Below are positions 1 through 11,700 of a stretch of DNA of 64,000 nucleotides, in pieces (within the stretch, counting starts at the first letter, position 1; every line of letters begins with the position of its first letter). The stretch spans positions 32,614,293 to 32,678,292 of the forward strand of contig NC_091933.1 in the NCBI RefSeq assembly GCF_041260155.1. Direction: 5' to 3'. The position numbers and the translations under genes were made by a program. This DNA is from Ptychodera flava (lineage: Eukaryota; Hemichordata; Enteropneusta; Ptychoderidae). The notes beneath the pieces were generated by a model. The model saw only the letters and a program-made list of their open reading frames with translations. It did no database searches and was not told where the DNA came from.

Positions 1-432
1 TAAAACAATGGTCACGTCCATAGGTTCAAGGACGTTCATGGGGAGACACCATGGCAAATAGTGCAGTGTCGTAAAATTGCTTAGACTAGTTTTAAGAACG
101 GTACAATATCTGGTCATCGGTGTACTGCTACCTTTGAATCGAAACAATAAGTGTAGACCTATAGCTTCGAAATTTTATGGGAGAGACCCCACGACTGAGA
201 CCGACAGTAGCATAACAAACTATTCCCAATTGTGCGTCCGTGTTTAATACAGACATCTCTGTAGGTGATTCTGGTTTCTCAATCGAATCAAAAGTCCGAC
301 ATTGACAAAATTGACATAAAATAAGTCCGAAAAGTTATGTTTTATTCAACTAACTGATTCACCTCCTTTGATATCCCCTAAGCTACATGTAAACAGTCCG
401 GAAAGACTGACATCGATGTCTCCCGGGCCCCC

Positions 433-1100
433 ATTTCTTCACCGTTTTGCAAAACATCTCATCAGCCGGACGCATGGGCAATGTCTTTGTAGGTTGGTCA
501 AAACTAATGACAGTATAGGTCAGGATGTAAAATCGGTCAAAGTAATATTGAATATGGAAGACGAAAATGCTTTCATCAATTGACAAAAATGAGAGGGAAC
601 GAGTCAGTAAATATCAAACCATAAAGGGGAGATCGAGACTGCCATCCCCTATGATTAATCAACTGGGAACAAAATATATATTTCGATCAACAGACTTACA
701 CAACCAGAGACAGCATTTTATTCAGCTTTAAAATAAATCACCGCCTTTCCTATAATAACACCCCGTTTGCGTTTCGATCTACTCTGCTCTGTCCCCAATC
801 ATGTATGGCCGTCCGGGTTTCGCCTGCCGTACTGACTGACACATGGTTATTTCTTCACATATTTTTTCATCGTTTGGCATAAAATACAGCATCTCTTTTG
901 GTGCACAAGGCAAATCAACGTTTAGAAGGAAAGTCACAGGAGGTTAGGATATTATATACCGTAGGTGAAATTAGAATAGAATATTGAAGATGAAAAGACT
1001 TTTATCGGTCGACAAAAATTGCCATAAACCGAGAATTGAGATTGTCTATGATTTATTAATTGGGAACAAAAATATTCGATTGAGTCATTAAGTTTGTGTT
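433..1100. repeat. Diverged direct duplication, unit about 415 bp
   Basis: Three blocks recur in the same order at a nearly constant offset. The block at 433 (atttcttca...) recurs at 849. The block 544-590 (aatattgaa...gacaaaaat) recurs at 980-1019. The block around 640-680 (tatgatta..aactgggaacaaaa) recurs around 1048-1070. Offsets run from about 397 to 429, as expected for an old tandem duplication with indels. The downstream unit ends where the palindrome at 1091 begins. Identity is judged by eye and is moderate. Confidence 0.6.
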
Positions 1101-1325
1101 TGATTCGTTTCAAAAATGTGTTCCTACAGTCTTATGCTATTGTTTGTGTTCATAAAAATGTTTGTTTCGCCTCGGATATTTGTAGGGAAGTTTGGATTAG
1201 TGTGGACGGTAATGTTTTGTTTGTGTGATGAAAGCTTATGGCGAGGCGAAACAAACATTTTTATTAACACAAACAATCGGATAAGAATGTAGAAACACAT
1301 TTTGGAAACGAATAATACACAAACT
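1091..1325. repeat. Long imperfect palindrome (foldback, MITE-like)
   Basis: The left arm 1091-1174 is the reverse complement of the right arm 1242-1325. Each arm is 84 bp and the two match at roughly 85% by eye. The arms end inward at cgcctcg / cgaggcg and surround a 67-bp spacer. Arms of this length in an intron are typical of foldback or MITE elements. I see no clear target-site duplication and no second copy in the window, so the family is unknown. Confidence 0.8.
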
Positions 1326-2041
1326 CGACACAAAAACATTTTGGATGGTTAGGTGGGGAGCCTCTTTCACATTCTTTACAGCCAGTACGACGTCGTCCAT
1401 TTCAGCCATCTTGTTACAAACAATGCTTGGCCATACACACCTTTTGAACTCGAGAGGGCGCATTAAGACGTCTTAAACATCAAAACAATGGCTTAATTTT
1501 GTGTATGTGGACGCAAGCAGACTCAATCTATTAATCCCCTGTGTTTACAAATCACAAATAGTGTTGCAGAAGCGTTTCAATTTTTCCCTGTCTGAACATA
1601 GTAATAGTAGCACATGAAAAGGCCCTAACTGAATGAACATAAAAGGGCTGTGTTAGGCCATACAAGCAATACAAAAAGTATGTGTTTTTAAGTAAGAAAG
1701 GTTTAACAAGTAGACCTACTGAACTTGTAGGAGATGGTTAGGACCTCAAGTGAATCAAATAATGCTTTTACCATCAGCTGTATCCAGAAATATTTTACGA
1801 ATTGAAACAAATAGTTTTGAGCTGTTGTGCATTGTATGCATGTAGCCTCACCTTTTAATTGATATTTGTCCGAAAAAGGGTGCAAGATACCTTGATACAA
1901 AAACAAATACGAATTCCATAATTCTTCAGGCATTTAAGATTTTTGGATAACGTGAGGGCGCTGTACCGGGTTTCTAAACCATTGCATTTGATATGCACTT
2001 GCATCAGACACCGACTCTGTACTGTTTTTAATTCTCTCTAG

Positions 2042-3309
2042 ATGATCCGTTGCAAGACGATGGTTGGGAGAAGGTCAAAGTTGGAGCCTTATCTGAGCAT
2101 TCCTACTCAGAGAGCATACAGAACTCAATGAGTGTTGTCAGTGGTGAGTGGGGATCATTTTCTAAATTACATGCAGCTTACGAATATCCATGAATGACAA
2201 ACGAGCTCAAGATATTGACATGCATGTTTTGAAATAATGTAGATCGACAATGGTTATAGAGGTGTATTCTCGATAAGATTAAACAAGAACTAGATTGTTT
2301 AAGTGAATTGCAAATTTAATGGAAAACACGTAGGTGCAAAGTTTGAATTAGACAGATACACGCAGGGAACAATAAGTTTACCAAGCCAAGAAAAATGCCC
2401 TTGACCATTGTCAATGGTAATATGGCAAAATTAGGATTTTGAATCATTGCCAAATGGTTTGTATATTTCAGACGATGGTGCCAGCAGTTTTGAGATTCTC
2501 TCCGTGGCAACATTTCCACCCCTGACAACACTGATTAGATATATAGAAAGTAAAGGTAAGGTAATTCACTTCAAGGGTTTGTTACCCATGAAGATAAGCT
2601 TGAAGAAAAATCTAAACTTTGAGTTTTGATACCTGCAGTGATGCTTGTCAGGCTTAAGTTAGATATGAGATATTTTTTATAAGAGTGTAGTCTGCATGAC
2701 TTTAAATGCAGTCTTAGTTGAAAGATGGCTGTTACAGAATGTTGGTAAAGCAGCGAGTTAGAATACTCACAGAATATCCTGGATGGGCATGGATTTCTGC
2801 AAAAATACCATTGAGGGCGCTGTTTTCACCAGTACCTCAAAATTTCAGTTGACTTGGGCCCTCAAAAGACATACGTGTAAACAGTACTCAAACTGAAATA
2901 TTACACCTATCAATTGGATTTGTGCTGCTGATTTTAAAGTCTAAATGCTCAGGTAAATGTTACTTTGGTAGCCATTGGGAAATTAATTCCAGGTCTTTTG
3001 TCAAATGCGTATTCTTTGCATTCTCTGCTGATCGATCTTGTGGTGTCAAACATTCAACCAAAAAGTTTACTTCTCAAACCTGTGACTTGATTTCTCAAGT
3101 ATGCTAAATACATCTCTTGTCTTCATGTTGCAATATTTGACAAGTAGCCGTGAATTCCTTGTCTTTCTTGGTACTTTTCAGAGACAAACGACACTACCCA
3201 GCTCGCCGCAAAGATGACAAAACCAATCGACTCCAAATATGTAGAAGATAATGCACTGCACTACACAGTGGAACAGTGTGGCGAGAATCTTAGTCACGTT
3301 ACCTTTTGA
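2042..3309 (+). CDS. C-terminal three exons of an unrecognised gene (partial, 5' end off window)
   Basis: Three exons join in one frame: 2042-2143, 2472-2555 and 3182-3309, with a TGA stop at 3307-3309. Each boundary has a clean acceptor (ctctag, tttcag, tttcag) and donor (gtgagt, gtaagg), and all introns interrupt the codon after its first base. Phase is kept exactly (102, 84 and 128 nt). The roughly 104-residue tail is acidic and serine-rich, with no membrane segment or recognisable domain. It contains DDGWEKV and, across the first splice, DDGASSFEIL. Both fit the LC3-interacting core W/F-x-x-L/I/V after acidic or serine residues, which hints at an autophagy adaptor but does not prove it. 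I could not assign a family. The gene converges on CCDC146. Confidence 0.7.
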
Positions 3310-5233
3310 AATTCAGAGTTGATTCACTGCTACAGTAGTTTTAACAGCTCATCCAGTGATCATATGTTTAGTCACGTGCCAAATCATGTGCCACATATGT
3401 ATTTTATAAGTATAGTTATCTGGATATAGCTGTAATGGTGTATGCCAATATAACCGTGACTGCAAAATATGAATATGTAAGTTTATAGTGTTAGGTTTTG
3501 GAGCGCAATATCAACTATAATTTCACCGAGTACTTCCAACATTGCGTGAATCTTTATATGGATAATCACAAAATGTTAATTTAAGTATGGATACTGCGCC
3601 ATGTTATGTGTGCAGAACAAGGTGTTTGCAAATCTACCAGCCTCTCAAATCAATCAAGACATCAGAAACTCAATTGATGAAAAAACTAGCGGGTTTCTTA
3701 GATAATGCAAATGATTCCAGTGTCAGTGTATGTGCTGAACAAATGTGTGCTGAACAAAAAATTGTAGTCTATAACCAGAAAAAAGTTTACTTGACTTTTT
3801 AATGATATTACTCGGAATGTGCTGAATATTTCAGTTGTCATTATGTCACATGTGTTTTGACTGCCAGCAGGAGATTTTTCACATTGTAACTTGGGTAGTA
3901 GCCATGGTCTTCTGAAAGCTATGGATGTGTGTTAGCAAAGATATATGATTCAAAATCCATTCCCAGATATTTTTAGTAATCAGTAACTTGTGAACGAACC
4001 AGTTTTTTTCAGAGTGGAACTGATGATGCAAAAAGTAGGTCTTGACTTTTATCAACGCCACTGTTCATGTCAGGTTTACTCACCCATATGATTTTTTTCA
4101 GAAGTGTTGTAAGTGAAATCATTGCTGAAAAATAAATTGCCGTGATATGACCACTGATAAAATGTATATTCAAAGGCAATGTGCAATAGATGTTATCAGT
4201 AGAATTGTATATTTCCTCAATGTTTTTAGATAAATTAACACGCCAATTCAAATATCTTAGCAAGAAACATCAAACTGGAACTTAGAATTGAGGTTTAATT
4301 GCTTGTCCTTTTAATGTATTTACCAGCAATTCTTAATGCCTTCATTTTAAATGTACAGTCTAAATGATTATTACACTTTTTAACCAAGACGCTTTTGCCT
4401 GTGCTAAACATATGTTCTTGGTCTTTGGGTGATTGGTAATTAGAACATGCACTGCAAATGAAACTCATTTTGTTAGACCTGAAAAGCCTTTTACTCTGAA
4501 TAGAAATTTTTATATCGCTGAAAATGTGATGCAAAATTATTTACACTTTCCTTGTAAATGCCTTTTTAAGCAAGATACATAGAAAAAAGTAATGAAATAT
4601 GACTGAAGGGAAAGATGTATTGTTGCAACCAGTGCCATATCCTAGAAGTAAATTTGAAAGCAGGTGTTATTTTCACAGTAACAATTGTTGTACAGCCAAT
4701 AAATCCTTACCTTGACAAACAAGTTATTTGATTATTTGCATGATTTGATAATCCCTAGAAGCTGAAATTTTGACTTTTGAAAGCTTGTTTCATGTAAAGA
4801 TTATATGAATTGTGTTTTGTCAATAATTGAAGCAAAGGGACTAAAAGCCATATCAAACATAGTTGGGTTACCCAAACTTGTGTGTCCAGTAATAGGCCAT
4901 TTGCATGACCCCACATCATGCATGAGTGACCGTACATCCCACTATTTTTGTTGGTGTGCAATATTCAAAACTCACCATTTGGTACAGGCTTAAATGCAAA
5001 TTTTGACTCAGTTGCTATCTAGTACAAAATGCAGTGAACATGGTTAGATTTTACAGCGTATTCAATCAAGCAATTCATACCAATGAAAATGCCAGGATAA
5101 GGTCATACAGGGGTCGTGAAGAGTGTCCTATTGGCATTGCCAATGCAGATCTTGTATTTTGATTTTGTAATTCTAACATAGCATACAAAAAACAAGCAGT
5201 CCCAAATAGTTTCTTATAAATAGCTTTAATGTT
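3310..5233 (+). other. 3' UTR and convergent intergenic stretch
   Basis: This follows the TGA at 3309 and is AT-rich, with no spliceable coding exon found. Canonical AATAAA hexamers occur at about 4129, at 4698-4703 and at 5420-5425. Any of them could end the upstream transcript. The last would overlap the 3' UTR of the convergent CCDC146 gene. Confidence 0.5.
4698..4703 (+). terminator. Candidate poly(A) signal of the partial gene
   Basis: AATAAA lies 1.39 kb after the stop codon. It is one of three plus-strand candidates (about 4129, 4698 and 5420), so the choice is uncertain. Confidence 0.35.
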
Positions 5234-5239
5234 TTTATT
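5234..5239 (-). terminator. CCDC146: Candidate poly(A) signal of CCDC146
   Basis: TTTATT on the plus strand reads AATAAA on the minus strand, about 460 bp after the CCDC146 stop codon. It is the first canonical hexamer I see downstream of that stop. Confidence 0.5.
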
Positions 5240-5701
5240 CACACAGTTTACCAATGCTTTGTAAAGTGCGCAGTCAAAAGACGGTTATAAAAGTCGTACC
5301 AGTAGGAAAAAAATTATACAATTATGTACATTTTGTTTGAAATTTTTTGTCAAATCTCTGCACGTTAAAAACTTATTTTTGTGTCTATTTGTATGGTACA
5401 CTGTACATCGTGAATGTACAATAAAAGTTTTGAAATCTACACGGTTTGCCATAAATGATGTTGATTTCTGTTTCTGAGATGAAGACAACGAGGTGACATG
5501 TACACCAGGTAGCATGTAGATTCAGTGATACCAGCATCAGACAGAATTTCTGCAACTGTTTGTGAACTATTCATCTAGCTAGAAGGTGAATCCTGTCTTG
5601 TAATACCACCACACCCTACGCATGAAAAGAAAAAAAGTGTTCATTTCATAATTTGCAAATTTACATAATCCATCTACAAGCTAACAAGTTCTCGTTAGTT
5701 T

Positions 5702-8700
5702 CTATATTTCTATTGGTTTGACAACTGGTTTCCTAATGTGCCTCATGCTGGAGCCGGCTTCTTGTGGTTTGAAGGGCGCCATGACGCCGTACGGCCTGGG
5801 TACCGGAAGTTCTGCGTCATCGTCTGGTATGTAAGCGTTGGGTCTGGGTTCGGCCGTCGTGGTCACACCTCCCGCCAAGGTGTACTGCTCTTCCTCCTCC
5901 TCAACCTGCAAGAGTGGAATCATGAAATCATGAAAAATGATTGTCTTCACAAGGTGTGGTTTGTGTGGCATTTTTAAAAGCCCCACAGATTTCCAGCTCG
6001 TTATATTCCTTGACAGCTTGCAGACAGTACAGGTACTTGCAGTGACTGTGTATGTGGCACCATCAGCAACAAATTTGTGAGCATGACTTATCAAATTTGT
6101 AGTCAGCAGAATCTTCGCTTTGAGAAAAGGGATAACCCAAATACATCCAGAAGTAGGGTAAGAGGCAAAATATTGTATTGGAGTATTATCTCAGAATGCA
6201 CACAAAGTTTGACACACTTCTTTTGAAAACTATAAACCACTTTACATGCTGCACGGCAAACAAAGTCAACTAGTGTTTTCATATTAGCTAATCCTAAGCC
6301 TTTATATTATAGACTTACAAAGCCAAAACCACATAATTTACAGCATGGCACTGATTCAGTTCACATAGGTTGTAACACGCCCTTATATGGAAACTTACCA
6401 TTCGCCTGTATTCACTCTCTTGAGCTCGCCTTGTCTCGTCTCGTAGCATCTTCTCCCATTCAATGGCGGCTTCCTCCGTCGGTGCTTCGCCTTGTTCCAT
6501 GCGGATGTAACTCTGCTCCAGGAGCGCTTCCTTCTCTTTCACGTGCTGTTGAAGTTTCATGGTCTGTGCCTGGGTCATGGACAGTTCTGACACCACAGCC
6601 ATCATCTTCCGTGTGACCTCTTTGATTTTGGCCTGGAATTCATTAACCTGTAAAGGGGGAAAAATTCAGAATTGATTTTCAAATATGAACATGAAACACA
6701 GTAAATCAAGTTTGTGCCATCCATACACAGTAATCTGAGTGTTCATTTCAACATGGGCGTTGATTTCAGGATATGTGTAAATGAAATGGAAATACTACCT
6801 GCCAAATTAAATTCATTTATCATGAAGTTTTTCTGAGAGAAGGGGGAAGCAGACTTTTAAAGCCCAAGTAATGCCAACTTTGGTCCACTTTCTTCATATT
6901 TTTTGTTTGAAATCGCATCTTCAATTTATAAAAGTACATGATAAGTGATGCTGAATTGTAGAGTATGCACATGCCCACGATAGAAACCGAGTGAAAAATG
7001 AATTTTTCCCTGGTACATGTATGACGATTCCCTGGTATTTAAAAACATCCTCATGAAGCTCAGGCTTTCATTTACAGGGGCGGTATATCTCTTACCTTCT
7101 TTGCCAAGTTCAAGGTGTCCAACTTCCCAGACTCCGCTTTGTTGCGGACCCTGTCTGATAACCTGGAGACTTGTTCAAAGACCAGATCCTTCTCTAGAAG
7201 TTGTTCCTCTTTCTCTGATAACCGTATTTCAAGCTGCAAACAAATCAAATGTGGGAACTGTTAAAACTTATGCGAATTATGAAACAGACTTAACACCGAC
7301 AAAAAGAAACCATAACAACCTTGTCACTGTCAAAATGCTGAGCAACTCTGTTGTCCACGGACAGGCTGAGTATGCATTTTATCCAAAATATATTTCCAAC
7401 ACTAAACATTCTCCATTTCTGTTTGTTTCTGTATAACATCCTCTTTTTGTCATTTTAAATGACCTTCCAATAATTTTTGTATACCATTTCCATGTTGCAA
7501 TTATAAAGCAGTGTACATTTAATGAATAATTTACAGAGTCATACAATCGACATTGAACTTGAAATAAACAGCTCTGTGAAGGACACAGTTCTTACCTCTT
7601 CAATTTTGTTGTTGAGTTCGGCTGGAGACAAATCTCTCCCTTCTAAAAGCCGGACTCTCTCCTTATTGTAAGGGTTTTCAAGCTCCTTCTCAAGTTCTGC
7701 CATGCGATCTTGACATTGAGCAAGCTGTGAAGAAAATTAATAACATCCACGTTAACAACATATCAAAGGATATGTCCAGTCAAATGGCTGTTTCTTCATT
7801 CACAATTCTTGTCATTATAAACCTTAGAACCAGTAGAATTGTTTTCAATTCCAAATATTTGTTGAGAATATTATACTACTGGCAAATGCTGTGTAGTCAT
7901 CAGAAAGTCATTGTCAAATTTATTGTGGTAACTAATGAGTTTAAAGGTATACAGTCACCTGTAATCTAAATATGCCCATATATGGTCAAAGGGGCGTTCC
8001 TTGATATTCAAAATGCCCATGTGAGGACACTGTAATTAAAAAGCGGCCACCCGCTTAAAATCTGTGATTGGTTAGATTTTCTCTTTCCATGGTAACTTTG
8101 GCAAAATTGGAACAGGTGATAGTATACCTTTAAACATTTGCTACCTATCACTAATACGCACGCGTGAACACACCCTTATCCTCTTCACTTTTAAAGATTT
8201 TTTGGTTAAAACATCTATGTGAAGAAGATTTATTATTTGTTCTGTGGTCAAAATTTCATGATAACTATATGAGGTTAAGGTGATCACCAATTTACCATTT
8301 GTAGTATAGGACTTTCAGTATGGACTTTGGGCAGAGGCAGTTATATTGGGAAAGACCTGGTATGTCAAAGGCACTACTACACCGAAGCAATTTTTGCCCT
8401 TCTCATAACTAATGGAATTATATCATATGCGGACAGAGTTTCAAAATCCTGCAATGGTACTCACTTGAATTTGCAGGGTCACGAGTTCACCATCAAGCGC
8501 TCGTTTGTTTGGTAGACTCTTCCTCAGCAGATCTATTGCCCTCTTCTCCTCTCCTAGCTGCATCTTGAGGAATCGTATCTCTTCCTCTCTGGCCTGGAGT
8601 TCCACGTCGCCTTTCCTTATCATGTCGTCTTGAATGTTGACCTTCTCGTAGAAGATGCAGACTTCCTCGTTTCTTACGATGAGCTGCACACCTCTGTGAA

Positions 8701-11700
8701 AACATGAACAACGGTGTATTTAAAGGATATTTAAAACGGTAAATACCTATGGATTGGTCTCTATCCAATACTATTCCTTTAACCCTTTTTAATTGTCCAT
8801 GGTTTGACCCGAACTCGTTGTTGTCAATGGTGAGTGTGGATCTGTTTACAGGCAATTAGGGTGAACAGCTTATGATTTCTGAATGATCAGAATATGTTTA
8901 GGAATTTCTATAAATTTCCTGAAGTCAGATCTACATACATCCATACATATGTGAATGTTCTTGAGTCAAAGAAAACAGTGGTGTATCAAATTGATTATGC
9001 GTACACACTGTGTATTTGTTTCATGGTGTAAGAGGTAGGGTTACCATAATATCGAGGTAACTAAATGTCAGTGAATGGGGAATGCACCACCCAGACATGG
9101 GTAATTGGATTAGGAGGAACATTGATAAAAGCAGAACCAGACAGGGGGTAATTTTCAGAAACAACCAATATCTTGAATTGCATCCGCTAAAAGCTTCTCC
9201 TAAAGAAGTTCTACAACTTACAGAAATGAAATTTCACAGTTAGAAAGTCAATCAGCATGTCTTCATCAACGGAAGCAACTGTTTGCAGGGTTAAGTCAAA
9301 GCAAATTGTCACATTTTCACCTCATAGCACACACTGGTCAGAAATCAGCAGATAAACTGGCATGGAGAGACTCAATCCCTTAGAATGACAGTTACCCTTG
9401 CAATGACAACATTACCTGTCATTCCTGTGTTGGACAGCACTTTCGTATCGTTTTCTAAGTTTCACCATCTGTTCCTCAGCCTGGTTGATCATCTGGTTCA
9501 GTTTATGGATGTCCATCCTCTGCTGTTCTCGCTTCTCTTTCATCTCAGCTTCTATCCTCTGCTGTTTGGCCAGTTCATTTCTCAACTGGTCTCTGATGAC
9601 CACTGCGTTCACATGCTTCAGCTTGGCTTTCTGTAACTGCCTGTTTTGATGTGAGTTTACAGAACAACAGATCAAATTCATATTCTCTTCTTTTCAACTT
9701 TTCATTGTGAAATGTTGGTGTGTTGCGTCTTCATGAAATGTGGTACTCAGATTATGGAAATGAAAGTTTTCAAACAACTTGGTCACAATGAAGGCAACTG
9801 TAGTAGTGTAGTTGATGACAATTTCACTCTTGAAACTGTTGTCAATGTTATGTTACTTAACAATAATGTACCTCCACCTGGCACATAATGGACAAAAAGC
9901 AAACTTTGAATGGTATAATGTATGAGGCAAAGATGAGTATATTAGGGAGTGCAAAATTTGCTTGAGTCTGTTATGGGCTGGAAGGGGGTACATTATTGCT
10001 ATTATCTTATAGTTTTGGCAATGCCAGTGAATTTGTATATGTAGAAAAACATATGGGGCCACAATGCCAGATAATGGGATATATTATCAGTGATAATCTG
10101 GAGGGTATGACGTCACAAATTTCACTGGCATTGACAGATCTATGATATAATATTTTAAAGTATAAACTGTATAGTATTCTATGTTGCGATGAAATTCGTT
10201 TCTTCGCCTCGATAAAGTTTGTATGTGCGACGTGTGATAGTGAGCATGCGTGAGTGAGTGCTTCACAAACTCTACAACGTGTGGAGCGGTCTCAGTCAGA
10301 AAAATGTAACAACTTAGCCGGCTATTGAACCACTCTTTTTTGAGAGTGGGGATTTAGTCGAGCGGTTCTCTCTGTGGCCTCTCCGCTAGGCGACTGATGC
10401 CGTATGTTGTGGGTTCGAACCCAATTGAAAACTAGCCGTATTGCTAGAGTTGACTGAAAAGAGAATGTTTCCTCTTATCAAATACATTTAATGTAACTTT
10501 TATACATTAATATCTGATACCACACATTAACTAACATAGCACATTGCCACCACGTCTTTGAAGTGAAATGCAGCCTCACCTTTCTTTAGCATTACTAGAT
10601 GTTCTCAGGATTTCAATTTCGTTCTGAAGAATCTTGATTTTCTCTCTCATCTCCGCAGCTTTCTGTGTGCTGGTTTGTATCAAATTGACGCACTTGTTGC
10701 GTTCATTCTTGATCACGTCGTACATCTTTGCAAAATCCTTGAGTCTGATGAAAGCGAGAATAGAGAGAGAGGGTAATAATTCAGCTTTTAAAGTCATTCT
10801 ATGAGAAACTACACACAAAATATCCTATGATACAATGCAGTACTCTAAGGCACATAATAAATTCCAATATTTACTTATAATCCTTTGAGTGCTGTAATTT
10901 TTCCCACCAAAATTTTAGTGCAATATTTTACCAATTTTTATGAATTTTTCTGTAATTATTTTGATAATTTTGAACCAATAGTCACAACATTTTATCAACT
11001 AGAGTTTCTTATCAAAATTTTGGCAAAAATCTTAAAAAAATTGACTGGAATATATTTTTCAAAGGTGACAAAAATTGACTTTGGCGCTCAAAGGGCTAAG
11101 GTAAAATGCACCTCAGGGACAGATATTCAGCCTGTCAATCTTTTACACTTGTGGGGGGCTCATTTGAACCTTATGGGGGTAAATAACCAGGGAATTTTAT
11201 TTTCACCCATAAAATAAAGATAGCATGGGGATAGCAACCATTTGGAATCTCATATTTCAGTAAACAGTGGGTAATTTGTTTCTCTAGTACCAAAATTTTG
11301 AACAGTGACCCCGATTTTTATTATTTTGAAAAAGAATGGTTGCAAGTTTGCTTGAGCAAAAGTTTAAGTCTCTCATATCCGAGGCATAAACTATTTTAAT
11401 TTTAAGCAATCCTTTGTTGAAATTGTACTCAGAAATAAGATTACACTATATTGATTTGATTTGATAGAAACTTAATATTCTTGTCTTCATGACACCATAA
11501 CACACACACAGAGAATAAAAAGCATCTCTCACTTGACTGTCATTTCCTTGTATTTCTTCTTGTTGTCTAATATCGCAAGGTCTTTAGTTTTCAGGTCTTC
11601 TATGGCTCGGTGGTACCTCAGCTCAGCTCTCATAAAATCCCTGGCTTTTTGTTCCCTCTCGTCTGCTTTGATGGCTGCTAGTCTGGTCAACTCTACAACT

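Larger units (their letters stand above)
1..2041. other. Intron or upstream sequence of a partial gene; no exon recognised
   Basis: No coding exon can be supported here. It precedes the splice acceptor of the first recognisable exon at 2042, so it is probably the last part of an intron whose gene starts beyond the left edge. It contains a diverged tandem duplication (433-1100) and a long imperfect palindrome (1091-1325), listed separately. The short open frames in this stretch overlap on both strands and show no family resemblance. Confidence 0.5.

Noticed and set aside
5738-6616. Plus-strand frames over the CCDC146 terminal exons
   Set aside because: They are antisense shadows of real CCDC146 exons, which match the human protein residue by residue on the minus strand.
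10330-10440. Functional tRNA gene from the GGGTTCGAACCC B box
   Set aside because: Acceptor and anticodon stems do not form. The flanking 8-bp repeats favour a SINE.
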